Positions 1-12,529 of a stretch of 64,000 nucleotides of DNA are shown one piece after another. The stretch's first letter is position 1. Every line of letters starts with the position of its first letter. Both the position numbers and the translations under genes were made by a program. A model generated the notes under the pieces. It was not told where the DNA came from, did no database searches, and saw only the letters and a list, made by a program, of their open reading frames with translations. The stretch lies in contig OX638133.1 in NCBI GenBank assembly GCA_951804985.1, positions 12,110,501 to 12,174,500 on the forward strand, read 5' to 3'. This DNA comes from Dryomyza anilis (lineage: Eukaryota > Arthropoda > Insecta > Diptera > Dryomyzidae).

Positions 1-858
1 GGCGCCTACGCGCAACAGCCTTCTCACGTGCCCCAACATTTGTACGAGGAGCCCTTCGACTGCTACGACGGGCAGTCAATGGGCGGGCTTAGCAGCGCCT
101 CGTACGCGGCTGTAGGTAGCGGCGACTACAGCGATGCCTATGCAGATTCCTATAATGTGTCGGGCAGTCGTGTTCCTTTGCCGCCACAACTATCCAATCA
201 ACTGAATTCACACTATGCATTGCCCGTGGACACATGTGGCTATCATCATCAGCAGCAGCAACAAGTGCAACGTTCGCCGCTGCCTGCAATGCGTCAACAT
301 TGCGGGAGCAGCAGCAGCAATGCCAAAGACTTTCAAGCGCATCGTCAGCGTTCGTTTCCGCCCGATCAGCAGCTGATCGAATTCGATGATCGGGCGCCAC
401 TGACTGCGCACGATTTCTACGCGCAGCAATATACGCGCTCACAGAACAATTCGTTCGACTATGAGCCGCGTGCGGCAGCAGACAGACATGCGGCTGCAAA
501 ATCGTCTGCGCCAACAGCGGTGGCAGGGTCTGTGTCACTGCTTGCCGCTATTGATCGCTTGAATATTCATGCGGTCAACAGCGCCACCTCCTGCGCAAAT
601 TCCAAAGAGGTGTTGGCGCTGAGTCAGCAGCACATTTACGATAGCTGTGGTGAGCAACAGTCTTCGACGGATGAGCTGGAGCCCAGTTATGGATATGTGC
701 CGCCACGTAGCAAGGGCGGCGATATGAGTAGTAGTGGTGGAGCAGCGGCAGGTGGCGGCGCAGCGACAGGTGGTGTAGGAGCTAGAGGAGCACAGCGTTT
801 GGCCAAAGAGAATTTGGCAACAATCGCAACGACTGATAGAAATTCGGAGAAAATACAG
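1..858 (+). CDS. tamo: tamozhennic-like protein, penultimate exon (5' partial)
   Basis: The reading frame is open from base 1 with no stop, so the exon is cut by the window edge and the true start lies upstream. It ends at the donor AG|GTGAGT after base 858 in phase 0, giving 286 residues. The encoded stretch is low-complexity: Q, S, H, Y and G-rich with a poly-Gly/Ala tract near the end (about residues 245-262). No catalytic motif is visible here. It joins in frame to the exon at 3785, whose C-terminal zinc finger drives the assignment. In Drosophila, Tamo is a PUB-domain and RanBP2-zinc-finger protein implicated in nuclear import of Rel factors; its vertebrate relative is SPATA2. The PUB domain would lie upstream of the window, so the family call rests on the C-terminal half and my recall of the family. 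Confidence 0.6.
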
Positions 859-1919
859 GTGAGTTTTTAGTAGAAATTTAGAAAAGATAACCTTATGAAA
901 GGAAATGGTAATTGAGATACTTTCAAGTACTTAATTGTTACAGTACTTGAAATGTTCTTGCACTTCAAATTGTTCTGAGTGTTTAAATGAAGTGATATTT
1001 GGCAGTGCTTAAATTGTATTTATATTTTACCTACTAAATATGAGATCTACTGGTACTTAATGTACTTACTTTGCGCCTAAGTTCGATGTGTCTCATTTGG
1101 TAGTGTCCCAAATGTTTTAATACAATGGATTACTAATTCTAAATCGGATTTATGTCTATACTTTACCCTGTCTAGACTTTATTAATTAAGAATTAGCTCT
1201 GTCAACCATTACATCTTTGCTTAATTTCTTCATTCTTAAAATCGAGACAAAGTTTTCGGCTTTTTTCAGGAATATTTCGGGCATATTTCCCTCAAACACA
1301 CAGATAAATGGAATATTTTAAGAAGTGTATAGCAGGTTGTGAAATTTTGTGGAATTTTAATTGCAAATTCACGGTATATTTAAGGAACGGGCTGAAAATA
1401 GGCAACTGTTGATACAAACTTCGTCTCTGTCGGCTTGAAATATGTCGAAAATATGTTTCTAAACCGCCTCGACCCTGTCCAAAATTTTGTCTGGGGAAAC
1501 TCTTAATTTGTATTGCTTTGTTTTTGAACAAGAGTTTGATTAAATTACAGAGCGTATAATTTGAATAATTTTTGAGGAATACTTCAAGAGAAAGCAAATC
1601 TATTTGTTTTTGCTGAGCAATGCGACAAGATTTGAAATGCTTTCACTGCTTGCTTTAGAAATGCTATACAACAGAAATAATTTTTGCTATTTGCGCTTTA
1701 CTATTTCAGAATAATTTGCCATTTTCTTCATGCATACTTTTCATGTGTTAATGGTGAGGATCCCAACTTTACGTTTAGGTTTACCTGAAACTTTACTCTA
1801 CTATAAAGTGAAACACAGAGATAATAACTGCAAAAATGTACACAAAAGCAAAGCAGTACAAAAGCAAAAGGTTTCGAAACATTTTAAAAGCATTGAGCAA
1901 GAATTTTGGAAATAGTTTG

Positions 1920-2012
1920 TTGGCGCTACTGTCCCGTATAGAACTTAGGCCGAGCTCTCTCATCATTTTCAGCTGTGCGTGTTATATTTGTACACAAAAT
2001 GGTCGTATCTTA
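1920..2012 (-). mobile_element. SINE 3' fragment
   Basis: The text from GGCGCTACTGTCCCGTATAG through the GCCGAGCTCTCTCA block and GAGCTGTGCG-like segment to TTATATTTGTAC matches the 3' half of the tRNA-derived SINE at 33585-33890. The tRNA-like head is absent, so this is a truncated and diverged copy. Confidence 0.65.
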
Positions 2013-2371
2013 TTATTCCAAAAATGTTATGATATGATCGAACCGAAGAAGACACCACGTGAACGTCATAGTATGAGGTCCATGAAGTTTTCTCCATCTA
2101 CTTAACTGTTAATATAAAATGAGTGTCTTTGTATAGTCCTCTGACAATATTAAATAGTATTTCTGACGCTGCTCTGCGTAGACCATGCAAAGACAACAAT
2201 TTGAAATGTACTGGTTCTTTAATCAGCTTGGATAGTACTGATTGTTATAATAGACTCGTACTGTAAAGTTCTGCTACTTGAAACGATCTCTCAAACGGTG
2301 TGAAAATATATTCAAACATATAAATTTATTACAATACTCTATGTATCACACATATTTTTAATTTCTAAAGA

Positions 2372-2652
2372 GTAACGTCGGTAGCTCAAAAGTCAGTGCG
2401 TTAAACTGCGAGTCGAATGGTGCCATGTTTAAACCTGGGATGAGGCTAACAACATCTTTTCATAGAAAACATTTTTCTATTCCGCGCTACTTCTCGGCAG
2501 TCAATGGCAAACCTACGAGAGTAAAACATTGCCTATGTAAAGCCTTCACCCGCCGTTCGGATTCGACATTAAACTCACGCACAGCTCAAATGGTGAGAGA
2601 GCTCGGCCTAAGTTCTCCACAGGACTGTAACACCAAACTATTAATATTAACA
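2372..2652 (+). mobile_element. Diverged tRNA-derived SINE
   Basis: It starts with a decayed A-box region (GGTAGCTCAAAAGTCAGTGC), then a B-box-like TTTAAACCTGGGATG, then the family body (GGCTAACAACATCTTTTCAT, CGTTCGGATTC, GAGAGCTCGGCC) and ends in ATTAATATT. The internal segment between the CGTTCGGATTC block and the GCACAGCTCAAA block is shorter than in the full copies. Confidence 0.75.
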
Positions 2653-3784
2653 GACGAACAACAGGCAGGTAACACAGCAGTTTTTCAGCTGGAAAACAGC
2701 AGATTTACAGCAGAAATATGCTGAATTTGTAGCAAAACCTGCCTTTTGTCTGCCCCGGAACAAAACGGTAGCATAATGTGGCAAATTACAGGAATGTGAA
2801 TGTAACTTCGTATTCAATATAGCCTGCTTCACTATGCCAGAATGCTGTCATCGGCAGGCAAACTTATTTTCTCTCTACCATTAGATGTCTGCCTAATATT
2901 AATTGAAAAATAATTCAGAGTTTTGTACGTTTTTTCAGATTTTATTGTGCACATTTAAAGTGCATTGAGTATTTATACAAAGATTAATGTTAATATGCAA
3001 ATTTATATATAAAATGAGACAAAAGTAAAAAAAAAAAAATATCTGTCAGGAAGCCAAATCACATATTTTACATATACATTTTTTGTCTGCCATCGACAGT
3101 GTGAAGCAGTCTACCCTGCTATTTCTAAAATCTGCCGTGTGGCTGCTATTCTGAAAATTGAAAGATAAAAATCTATTCCAATATACTGCCGCAAACCTTA
3201 TTCCAAATAGAATTCCGAAAACAATCCATAAATCTGCAGTGGCACGTACACATTTTTAAACATGCCGATTATCTGCTTGGAACTTTCTGTAGGAGGAAGG
3301 CTGGTGGTTTTTTGTTGAAAAACAAACTACATGCTGTGCCCTGTGTAAAATCTATCATAAAACAGCACTTTTGCCAGAAATATGTCGATATTCTGCCAGT
3401 AACCTGGCAAAAAGTTTTTAAATAATAAGAATTATTTAATTTAAAGAAGATATGCTTTTTTGATTTCTCTTTGAACCTCAGTAACTATTGGAAGGACCAT
3501 TATCAAAATTTGACACAAAATGGATTCGCATATGAGGATGGTGTTAATAACTCAGTTTGTTGTTGTTAATTCATATTGGCACAGATTTCGTCTCGAGAAT
3601 ATATTAATTTTGTAGTAGGCTCCTGAAACATTCTTAAAAATGATACTTTATAGAGTACATTTGTGAATGCTCCCATTACACTCCCAAATGAGACTCTTTT
3701 ATGAATTTTATCTACTTTAAGAATCAATTAAACCAATATTTTTTTAATTATATTTTTATAATTTTTTTTTTAAATCTCTTTTAG

Positions 3785-4837
3785 GACTTTGACAATAAAA
3801 GCAGAATACTGCAGCACCAGGAATTGAGTGAGCGCGCCATCGATCGCATGGTCAATGGCGCCGCGACAACGACTGCTATAACCAATGGCCGCCGCAGCTA
3901 TGCTGCCGCCGCCGGCGCCGTCGCACCACCTGCTGTCTACGAACCGCCAACTGAACGCGGCGGTACATCAGAAGATGGCTACGACGACTTTGTACATGTG
4001 GCCAAAAAAGAGCGCGACATGGCAGTAGCTGCTGCTGCGGCAGCGATTTCCGGTACAGCACAACGTTCGCCAACGCAGGCGACCAAAAATCAAGATGGCG
4101 TCGGTAACTTTGAGACCTGGGATTATGTTTACAAGAACCTCAATCGTTGCGATTACACGAGGGATCTCGATGAACGAGATGATTTGTTGGTACAGAGTTT
4201 GGATCTGGACAATGGGTCGTTGGCGGTGGCAGCGGTCGGTGCGACGTCATCGGCGAACAGCAATGGTGGCGCAGATAAACAACGCGGTCAACATGTGGCA
4301 GAGGCGAAGATGGTGTCGACGCGTCAACAGAACGGTGGCGGTGGCGGCGGCAGCGATAAAGCGCGCACTTTGGAAAAGTCAAAATCTACGGGTGTGACAG
4401 CACTGTCGGCCTCATTGTCATCCACTGCAGGCGAGACGAAACGTAGGACAAAGTACTCGACTTTGGCGCCAGAGAAACCGATACTAAAGAACGGCGGCAC
4501 AAAAATTAAATCTGCGCTTAAGCCAACGTTTAAATCATACAGTCAGCTACCGATTGAGCCAAGCAAAAGTAGCACCAACAATAATAATAACAATTACACT
4601 GGCAGCAACAATTACTACAATGTGCTCGACACGGGCGCTGCTTTTGGCGGTGCCAAACGCAAGACGCAAAAGCAACCGCCGCCTGTAGCGACGCAAGTCA
4701 TTGTCAGCAGTCCCAACGAGTGGAGTTGCAACTTTTGCACTTTTCTGAATCCGGACACGAAACGCGTCTGTGAGATGTGCGCACACAGCAAGGATTTCAA
4801 GGCGGAGACGATGGCGAAGACGCCGACGTGTGTCTAA
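3785..4837 (+). CDS. tamo: tamozhennic-like protein, terminal exon with RanBP2-type zinc finger
   Basis: The acceptor TTTTAG|GAC opens the exon at 3785 in phase 0, matching the phase-0 donor at 858, and the frame runs to TAA at 4835-4837 (350 residues). Visible parts are a conserved-looking acidic/aromatic block around 4110-4215 (ETWDYVYKNL followed by DERDDLLVQSLDLD), long Ala/Gly/Asn low-complexity linkers, and a C-terminal zinc finger at about 4721-4780. The finger reads W-x-C-x2-C-x3-N-x6-C-x2-C, the RanBP2/NZF signature, a fold that commonly binds ubiquitin or Ran. The combination fits insect tamozhennic (SPATA2-related). Other RanBP2-finger proteins such as Tab2 or LUBEL are possible, but the acidic block and position of the finger at the extreme C terminus suit Tamo better. 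The coding call is firm; the name is moderate. Confidence 0.7.
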   Translation, partial: DFDNKSRILQHQELSERAIDRMVNGAATTTAITNGRRSYAAAAGAVAPPAVYEPPTERGGTSEDGYDDFVHVAKKERDMAVAAAAAAISGTAQRSPTQATKNQDGVGNFETWDYVYKNLNRCDYTRDLDERDDLLVQSLDLDNGSLAVAAVGATSSANSNGGADKQRGQHVAEAKMVSTRQQNGGGGGGSDKARTLEKSKSTGVTALSASLSSTAGETKRRTKYSTLAPEKPILKNGGTKIKSALKPTFKSYSQLPIEPSKSSTNNNNNNYTGSNNYYNVLDTGAAFGGAKRKTQKQPPPVATQVIVSSPNEWSCNFCTFLNPDTKRVCEMCAHSKDFKAETMAKTPTCV

Positions 4838-6690
4838 AATTTTGTTTTATTATATTTTTTTTATATTTTAGTCTAATGCGCAATTAATTTAATTAAAATG
4901 CCAAACGAAAAATGTATGTAATGCGTCAAAAAAAAAAAAAAAAAATCAAACAGTCTACAGTCAGTCTATATGGCCTCCAAGAATTTATTAACTATTTAAT
5001 AAAATATAAAATTTGGTTAAATTGAAACTTAAAAATGCGTAAACAATCAAGTTTTTAGAATGAGCTTACGTTATAGTAACGTTACGTTGGCCAAAGATTT
5101 TTCTAAAGTTCTATCAAAAAAAAAAAAAAACATTGTATTAAACTGTTTTAGTATGTAGTGCTTTAAAGCATTAGGCATTACTTAGTCGCCTGTGTTGTCC
5201 TTTTTTTTAAATATATATTGCAATATTAATTATTTTACTAATTAAAATATATGTTACACACAAACATAGTTTGTTTATTTTCTTAATAATTACAATTATA
5301 TGTTATTCTTTGAATGCAAACAGTTAATATTGAAACTTTTTGTTTTCGAATAAAGTTTTAATACTTGGCCAATTATTCAAAAGTATTTTATTTTTCAACA
5401 ATTTTTTTTTTTTATCAATATATTTATTTCTATCAAATTCTGTTCGAATTTTATATTATTATTGTTAAATAAACATTTTCGAATTTGATCTCTCAGTACA
5501 AATTATTGATTTTCAAATAAATTCCACCTGTTTGCTTTGACTTGAACGACTTGAATTCGTTTGGAAAACATTTATTTTCGTATTGAGACAACAAATTCAG
5601 TACTGTTTATTTACCAATTATATATATATAATTCGTGCGAAAGTTGCCACATGTCACATACATTTGTTTTTAAGTTTTTATTTTTATATTTTGTGAATTA
5701 TGTTTTGTATTATTTTAATTTTTTCCATTTCAATATTTTTGTATTGTCTAATTTGATTTATAATTTTTTTATTTAATAGTTTTCTATTATTTTTTATATA
5801 ATTAAAAAAAAAATTACCTTAAAAGCACCTAAATTATTCATTTTACTAAATATATTATCTTAATACACTAAAAACCACACTATTCTGCAATACGTCGTGA
5901 CTATGTAAAATTATTTATTACAAAATACATGATTTACCTGTTAATTGAATGGCAATTCTATAAAACGTCGTGACAATAAATTCAATTTTAATTTCTAAAA
6001 TCTTAAGATATCTAACGATTATATACAGCGTAAACAATAAACGAAATAAAGTCGATTTAAAGTATAGAATCAGCTGTTTAACAAAAAAGTATATCAAAAA
6101 AGTATGTCAAAAAAAGTTGATTCTATTATTAAAATCGATGTTATTTGGTTTATTGGTTAGGCTGCATGTATTTATGCAACTTTTAATAAATTCGTTATTA
6201 AATTTATATATATTATATTTGTTAAAAAAAACCTTTAACGTTACGTGCGCGTTTTAGAATAGCAAGATTTTTAATAACGAAATTTATTTCCAAACTCTAA
6301 ACCTATTGTAAGAAGGTTTTAAAAGCCCCCAAGTAATTTAATACAGTTTGTATTTCAGCACAGCAAGTATTATAAATTCAGAATAGTGTTGTTGGCCCCT
6401 TCCCTCTTAAAATTAGTTGTTAAACCTACCGTTTCCGTTGAGTGCCTCTGGTTTGCTGCTGTGTTTTGTCGAGAAAATTGTTGAGAATGTCTAAATGAAA
6501 TGTCTTATATAAATGTTACTTTTTTTAATAAAGCAAATAAAAGAATTATAACTATTAATAAAGTTTTTAATTTTATTATTAACTCAAATCTTTAACAATT
6601 GTTTAATTTTATATTTTCAGTAGTACATATTTTCATAAAATACAACATTAACTTATAATTATATTTGAAATAAAACATATTTTAATACAT
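4838..6690. other. 3' UTR and AT-rich intergenic DNA
   Basis: This stretch follows the tamo-like stop codon. It has homopolymer A and T runs and short spurious frames only. I see no RNA gene or mobile element with recognisable ends. Confidence 0.5.
4998..5003 (+). promoter_or_regulatory. Candidate polyadenylation signal of the tamo-like gene
   Basis: AATAAA lies 161 bp after the stop codon. Further AATAAA hexamers follow (for example near 5349), so the true cleavage site is not decided by sequence alone. Confidence 0.4.
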
Positions 6691-6699
6691 TATTAAATT

Positions 6700-8945
6700 A
6701 AATGCATATTTATAACAAACATATAAAACATTTACACAAAACATTTTTAACAAATATTAAAAATATTTAATGATTAAAAAAAAAACTAAAACAAAAGTTA
6801 TATTTAAAAATATTTTTTAAACAATTACTTAGCATACATATTTAAAACAATTTAGTAAACATTTTTGAAAAACATATGAAACAAACACGTTCATATTAAA
6901 CTCTTCAAACAAACACTATAATGACGAATTTGACTAAAAATATTTAAAATAAACACAGCATAATTAAAATGTTAAGAAAAACTCTAAAACAATCATTTAA
7001 TAAATATTTGCTGCAAACATATTTAAACAAACCATTTAAACAAACATTAAAAGGGCACTTAAAACAATAAATCAATTTAAACAAACATTTTAAACATTCA
7101 ATATGTAAAAAACAACAGTTATAATAAACATTTTAAACAAACCGTTCAAACATATAGTTAAAACAAAACAAACACTTTAAATGAAACATTTAAAGTGTAA
7201 CGAACACTTAAAATAAACAATTAAAATAAACATTAAAAATCACTTCAAACAATAAACTGAAAACAAACACTTAAAATAAACATTTAAAATAAACATACAA
7301 AATAAATATTTAAAACAAACATCTAAAATGAACATTTGAAACAAACTATTAAATTAAACATTTAAAATATACATATGAAACAAACATTTAAAAATTACAT
7401 ATAAAACAAACATTAAAAAAAAAACTAATCAAACAAACATTTAAAAATTACAATAATTTAAAACAAAAATTGAAAACAAACATTTAAAATAAACATTTAA
7501 AACAATAATAATAATAATAGTTTGGCACTACAGCTCTATAAGAACTTAGGCCGAGCTCTCTCACCACTTTGAGCTGTGCGTGTTATATTTGTACTCAAAG
7601 TGGTGGGACCTACAGTTTATTGCCGAATCCGAACGGCGGGTGAGAGCTTTTCATAGGCAATTTTTTACTCTCGTAGGTTTGCCATTTACTGACGAGAGGT
7701 AGCGCGGTATAGAAAAAATGTTTCTATGAAAAGATGTTGTTAGCCCCAGTCCAGGCTTGAACCGGGGACCTTTCGGCTCGCAGTCCAACGCACTAACCAC
7801 TGAGCTACCGCGGCTAACAAACATATAAAAAAAACATTTAAAAACAAACATTTAAAACATATATCTAAAACAAACATGTAAATCAAATATTTAAAACAAG
7901 CATTAAAAACAAACATTTAAAAATATTAAAAATAAAAAAATTAAAACAAAAATTTAAAACAAACATTTAAAACAAACATTTGAAACAAACATTTAAAACA
8001 AACATCTAAAACAAACATTTAAAACAAACATTTAAAACAAATATTTAAAACAAAAATTTAAAACAAACTTTTAAAAAATATTTTAAAACTAAAATATATT
8101 TAAAACAAAAATATAAAACAAACATTTAAAAAATACATATAAAACAAACATTTAAAAATTACATATAAAACAAACATTTAAAAAACATTAAGAATGAACT
8201 TTAAACTCAGCATATAAACATTTCATACAGAAATTTGAAACAAACCATGAAAAACGCCAACTAAAATATAAAACTTTAATAAAAAATAAGTGATAATTAT
8301 TTTTAACAAACATTTAAAACAAACAATTACAAAATCTCCTAAAATAAACATCTAAAAATCCTGAAGCCTACACATAACAAATTTAAAATACAATTAATGC
8401 GGGGTTTATTTAACCCTTTCGACTCAAAAATAAAACCAAAAAGATAAAACAGGCACTTAAAACAAACATTTAAAACTTAAACTGATGTTTAAAACAAAAA
8501 TTTAAAAGTAACTCTTCAAACAAACATTTTAAACAAATAAGATGTAACAAATACTCAAAGCTCTTGATATAAACATTTAAAACAAACACTTAGAACCAAA
8601 GTTTAAAAACCACATTGGAAAGAAACACTTGAAACAAACATTTCAAACAAATAATATGCAACAAAAACTTGATTTAAACACTTCGAAACAATTAAAACAA
8701 ACGTTACAAACAAAGAAGCTTGATTTAAAAATTTTAACAAACACTAAAAAAACTATTTAAACAAACAAATAAAGTCAATGCCTAAAACAAATATTTAAAA
8801 AATTATTTTAAACGAACATGTTATAAACTTAACTCTTGAAACAAACTTTTAAAACAAACTCTTATAACAAACATTTAAAACAAACATTAAAAAGAAACAT
8901 TTAAAACATCATATTAATACAAACATCTTGATTTAATAAAAAAAA
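6700..8945. repeat. 13-bp minisatellite AAAACAAACATTT, degenerate array
   Basis: Repeated AAAACAAACATTT units with many single-base and length variants span about 2.2 kb; the best-preserved stretch is near 7960-8060. The array is interrupted by a full-length SINE at 7504-7815. Periodicity weakens at both edges, so the borders are approximate. Confidence 0.8.
7504..7815 (-). mobile_element. Full-length tRNA-derived SINE
   Basis: On the minus strand it begins with a tRNA-like head: A box TAGCTCAGTGGTTAG and B box GGTTCAAGCC. An unrelated body of about 220 bp follows, ending in an ATT/TAT simple repeat tail (7504-7520 on +). It is inserted in the 13-bp minisatellite. It closely matches the copies at 33585-33890 and 58955-59260. 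SINEs of this kind are transcribed by RNA polymerase III from the internal A and B boxes and mobilised in trans by LINE proteins. Confidence 0.88.
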
Positions 8946-10540
8946 AAACAAAAAAATATAATTTACACAAAACATAAAAGCAGGTATTCAGTGTATTAAG
9001 AATTTATAGTATTTGGTATTTTTACGTTTTAAAAAAAAAACCGTGCATAGCGTGCAATTTATATTACTAAGTAATAAAAAAAAATCTGAGTGAGGTTGGG
9101 CGTCAGTTAAACATAAATTATTTGCGTCACACAACTGGGGGCGCATACAATGTTTGCCTGCAAACAAGTGAGAATTAAATGCTTTAATTACAACATAACA
9201 AATTAATGCAAAGTGTTGTGTGTAAATTTACACAACATAATGCTCAAGTTAAACTAACTAAAATTCTTTGTAAATAAAAAATCATATATTAAAATATATA
9301 AAACCTAATAGAATTTAAACACTATTTGCCTTTTGTTTGATGTTGTTTTTGCTTAGCAAATAAATTAGCAAAATTTAGCAAAACAATTAACTGTTGCTAC
9401 TATAAATATTTTCGTTTTTACATAGCGTGCAGTTTAAATTGTTTGGAAAAAAAAATTAAAAAAAAAAATATTTATAAAAAAAATTCAACAATTTTAAAAT
9501 GTTAAACATTTTAGTCTCGTAGCGGTAAAAAGATTTTTGTATATAAAACATTCTTAATTTTGAAAAAATAATTCAAAATTCTACGCAGTTACATTTATTG
9601 TTTTGTGTCCTTGCTCATTATGTACACTAGTCGACAGTATACAAAATAACAGAACTTGAACAACAAATTTTGGTATAATATCTTTAAAATAAAATATACC
9701 CGTTTTAGTTTATAATTATCTGGCATAGATTGTGTTTAAAGAGGAACAGTAAATGTGTATCAAGATTATTTGTAGAATATATTTTTACAGAAATTATTTT
9801 TGGGTTATTTTTTAATCATAATCAGCTCTATTCTGAAGCACGTCGATGCCGAAATTTTTATTCGGATTTTGCTATTTTAAGATCCGAATTGATCTCGAAA
9901 TTCGGAAATATGTTCCGGATTTTTCATAGATAATGATTTTTGAAAAATTTTAAATAATTTAATTTGACACAACGAATCAAATTAAAAAGGTTTAAAATTT
10001 CTACAAAGAGATTACCAAAAATGTTAGTATAGGCCACTAACATTTTAAAAATAAAATTTTATATAGATTATTTAAAAGTAGACAGTACATGTATATTTTA
10101 TTTTGTTGAATATTACACCGAAATCTGTTGGCCAACTTTTGTTATTTTCGAAAACGGGTTATTAGTATTTTCATTGAAATTGCAAAAAACAACTTAAAAA
10201 ACTTCACGTTCTTCCTACATAAATTAAATTAAAAAATAACTAAAACAAGTTTATAAAAATATTTAATATTTATTGAATAAAAAAAAAAACTATATGACTA
10301 TGTAAATATTATATACAGTATACATACATAAACTAAAACCCAAATAAAACCAAATGTATGAAAAATAAAAAATGCTTTTTGACTTTTAATTCAGGTTTAA
10401 TATTTTGTATGGTTTCTTAAGCCTAATATTGATGAAATAAAAGTCTAATTAGTACATTATCTTTGGTATAATTTACACTATTAGTGATGATCTGACCACA
10501 ATCAGTTCATCTTGAGCATTTAGTTGGTAGTGTATTTTAC
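8946..10540. other. AT-rich intergenic DNA, no feature seen
   Basis: I see only short spurious frames, A/T homopolymers and no element termini or coding pattern. Confidence 0.4.
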
Positions 10541-10545
10541 GTAAG

Positions 10546-10690
10546 TTTTACTCTCGTAGGTTTACCATTGACTGTCGAGAGTTACGTGTCGTATAGAAAA
10601 ATGTTTTCTGTAAAAATATGTTGACAGTCGCTGGAATCGAATTAGGGACCTTTCGGCTTGTAGTGTAACGCAAAGACTCTAAGACGTGCG
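10546..10690 (-). mobile_element. SINE 5' fragment
   Basis: Reading the minus strand, remnants of the A/B-box head (rc of GGGACCTTTCGGCTTGTAGT) lead into the GTTGACAG..., TTTTCTATACGAC and CTACGAGAGTAAAA blocks of the SINE body. The 3' half is missing. It lies about 155 bp left of the LINE open frame. Confidence 0.7.
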
Positions 10691-10846
10691 ACTTCGCAAA
10701 ACACATATTCAACATAGCAAAATCCTGTTTTTTATGATATTTTTTGGTACACGGATTGTGTACATGAGCTCTGCCGCATCTCTGCTTGCATTGTTGTTGT
10801 TTCACCGTGTAACATTTTCTGTCATTTCTGGTCATTCGTAAAAAGG

Positions 10847-12439
10847 GTGAAGAAACAGACGACATCGTCTAGTCCAACTCTTATTATGAATGGCCAGACC
10901 TTCACTGACTCGGTTGATAAAGCTAATCTCTTTGCAGAATTATTTGCAAATAATTCCACGCTCCCAGATAGTAATCAACCACTGCCTGTCGTCGATTTTG
11001 TTTCTTCTGCAATGCCGGAGATACATTTTCGAACTCGGGCAGTTAAAAAGGTTTTAGCAAACCTCAACATTAACAAAGCCTCTGGGCCAGATGGCATATC
11101 TGCCCATGTGTTGAAGAAGTGCGCGTCAACGCTGGCTCGTCCGTTCAACATCTCCTACACGACAGGAGTTTTTCCATCTTGTTGGAAGGTTGCCAATGTC
11201 CAGCCAGTTCCGTAAAAGGGCGAGGCCACGAACCCTGCCAATTACCGACCCATTGCAATATGCTCTGCACTATCCAAGGTAATGGAGAGCGTAATTCACT
11301 TCCACCTTGTGAACTATCTTGAGCACAACGAATTGCTCAGTGACCGCCCATATGGTTTCCGTAGGACCAGATCCACAGGTGACTTGATGGCGGTCCTCTC
11401 CGAAAAGTGGAATAATTGTGTTCACCTTTTCGGGGAGAGTAAGGCTGTTGCTTTCGATATTTCCAAGGCTTTTGATCGAGTGTGGCATAAAGCCCTCGTT
11501 TCAAAACAAATTGCATTTGGTGTCGGGAAATATTTTACTCGATGTATATCGAGTTTTCTCCAGGGTCGTTCAATACGAGTTGCGATGGATGGTGTTTTTT
11601 CAGAAAAACATTTCATCAATTCTGGAGTTCCGCAGGGTTCCGTCCTATCCCCGTCCCTATTTCTGGTATTTATCAATGATCTTCTGTCATTGACTCAGAA
11701 CCCAATTCACTCCTTTGCAGATGACAGTAACATTTGCCATTCATACTCGTTCAACAAGCCTCCAAACTATTTGGAGATTGAGAGTAAAAGACGCACTATG
11801 AATGACACACTCAATAATGACCTTAAATCAATCTCCGAGTTCTGGGCATATCAATTCAATGTGATCTCCGTTGGAATGATCACATATTTAATGTGTCGAA
11901 AGAAGCGGCCAAGTGCCTCGGTTTTTTTAAAACGGTGTAAAACATACTTCACTCCTGATGACTTACGCACTGTCTACACTACCTATATTCGGCCTAAAAT
12001 GGAATTCAATTCGCACATTTGGGCAGGGGCTTCAAAATGCTCCTTGGAGTTCCTGGACCGAGTACAGCAACGTGCGATATATTTAATAGGGGATGAAAAT
12101 ATTTCATCGTCTATTGGTTCTCTTGAGCACCGAAGGACCGTTGGGTGTGTAAGCCTGTTTTATAGGTATTACAACGGTAAGTGTTCGAGGGAAATGCATG
12201 GCCTGATTCCACCAGGTCGTGTGTTCTCTCGTTCTACTCGGGCGTCAAACCAAGCTCACCCCTTCGTAGTCCACTCGGCTCTCAACAGAACCACGCATTA
12301 TAGAGAGAATTCGTTCTTCAGTCGCACGACACGTTTGTGGAACAATCTCCCTGCGTCCGTTTTTCCCGACATTTTCGATATTGGCAAGTTCAAAACAAAC
12401 ATTCACCGACACTACTCCATCTTTCCCCCCTCCCTTTAA
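10847..12439 (+). pseudogene. Non-LTR retrotransposon reverse transcriptase, broken (jockey/CR1-like)
   Basis: This is a LINE reverse transcriptase relic. Recognisable blocks in order are NKASGPDGIS, NYRPI, FDISKAFDRVWH (first catalytic Asp near 11456), SGVPQGSVLSP, and SFADDSN with the catalytic FADD at 11714-11725. The C-terminal thumb region includes YTTYIRPKMEFNSHIWAG and LWNNLPASVFP. It is inactive. An in-frame TAA at 11213-11215 splits the frame where relatives have a lysine. A segment after about 11865 is deleted, and 11872-11930 carries its coding in another frame (WNDHIFNVSKEAAKCLGF) before an extra T in a T7 run restores the frame. The endonuclease domain and ORF1 are absent, so it is 5' truncated. 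Clade assignment is from general motif resemblance only. Confidence 0.88.
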
Positions 12440-12482
12440 CCTATCATCCCTTCTTACGATCAACACTGTGCATTGCATGTAT

Positions 12483-12529
12483 AGGGGGCATCCCCTGAGC
12501 GTTGGTTAATTTGTAAAAAAAAAAAAACA
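12483..12529 (+). repeat. LINE 3' end: small hairpin and A tail
   Basis: Just after the stop is AGGGGGCATCCCCT, a short stem-loop, followed by GAGCGTTGGTTAATTTGT and an A13 run at about 12517. This looks like the 3' UTR and tail where the relic ends. Confidence 0.6.

Larger units (their letters stand above)
859..3784 (+). other. Intron of the tamo-like gene
   Basis: The intron runs from GTGAGT to TTTTTAG and is 2.9 kb, AT-rich and without coding signal. It contains a 3' SINE fragment in minus orientation near 1920-2012 and a diverged SINE in plus orientation at 2372-2652. I see nothing else of note in it. Confidence 0.75.
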
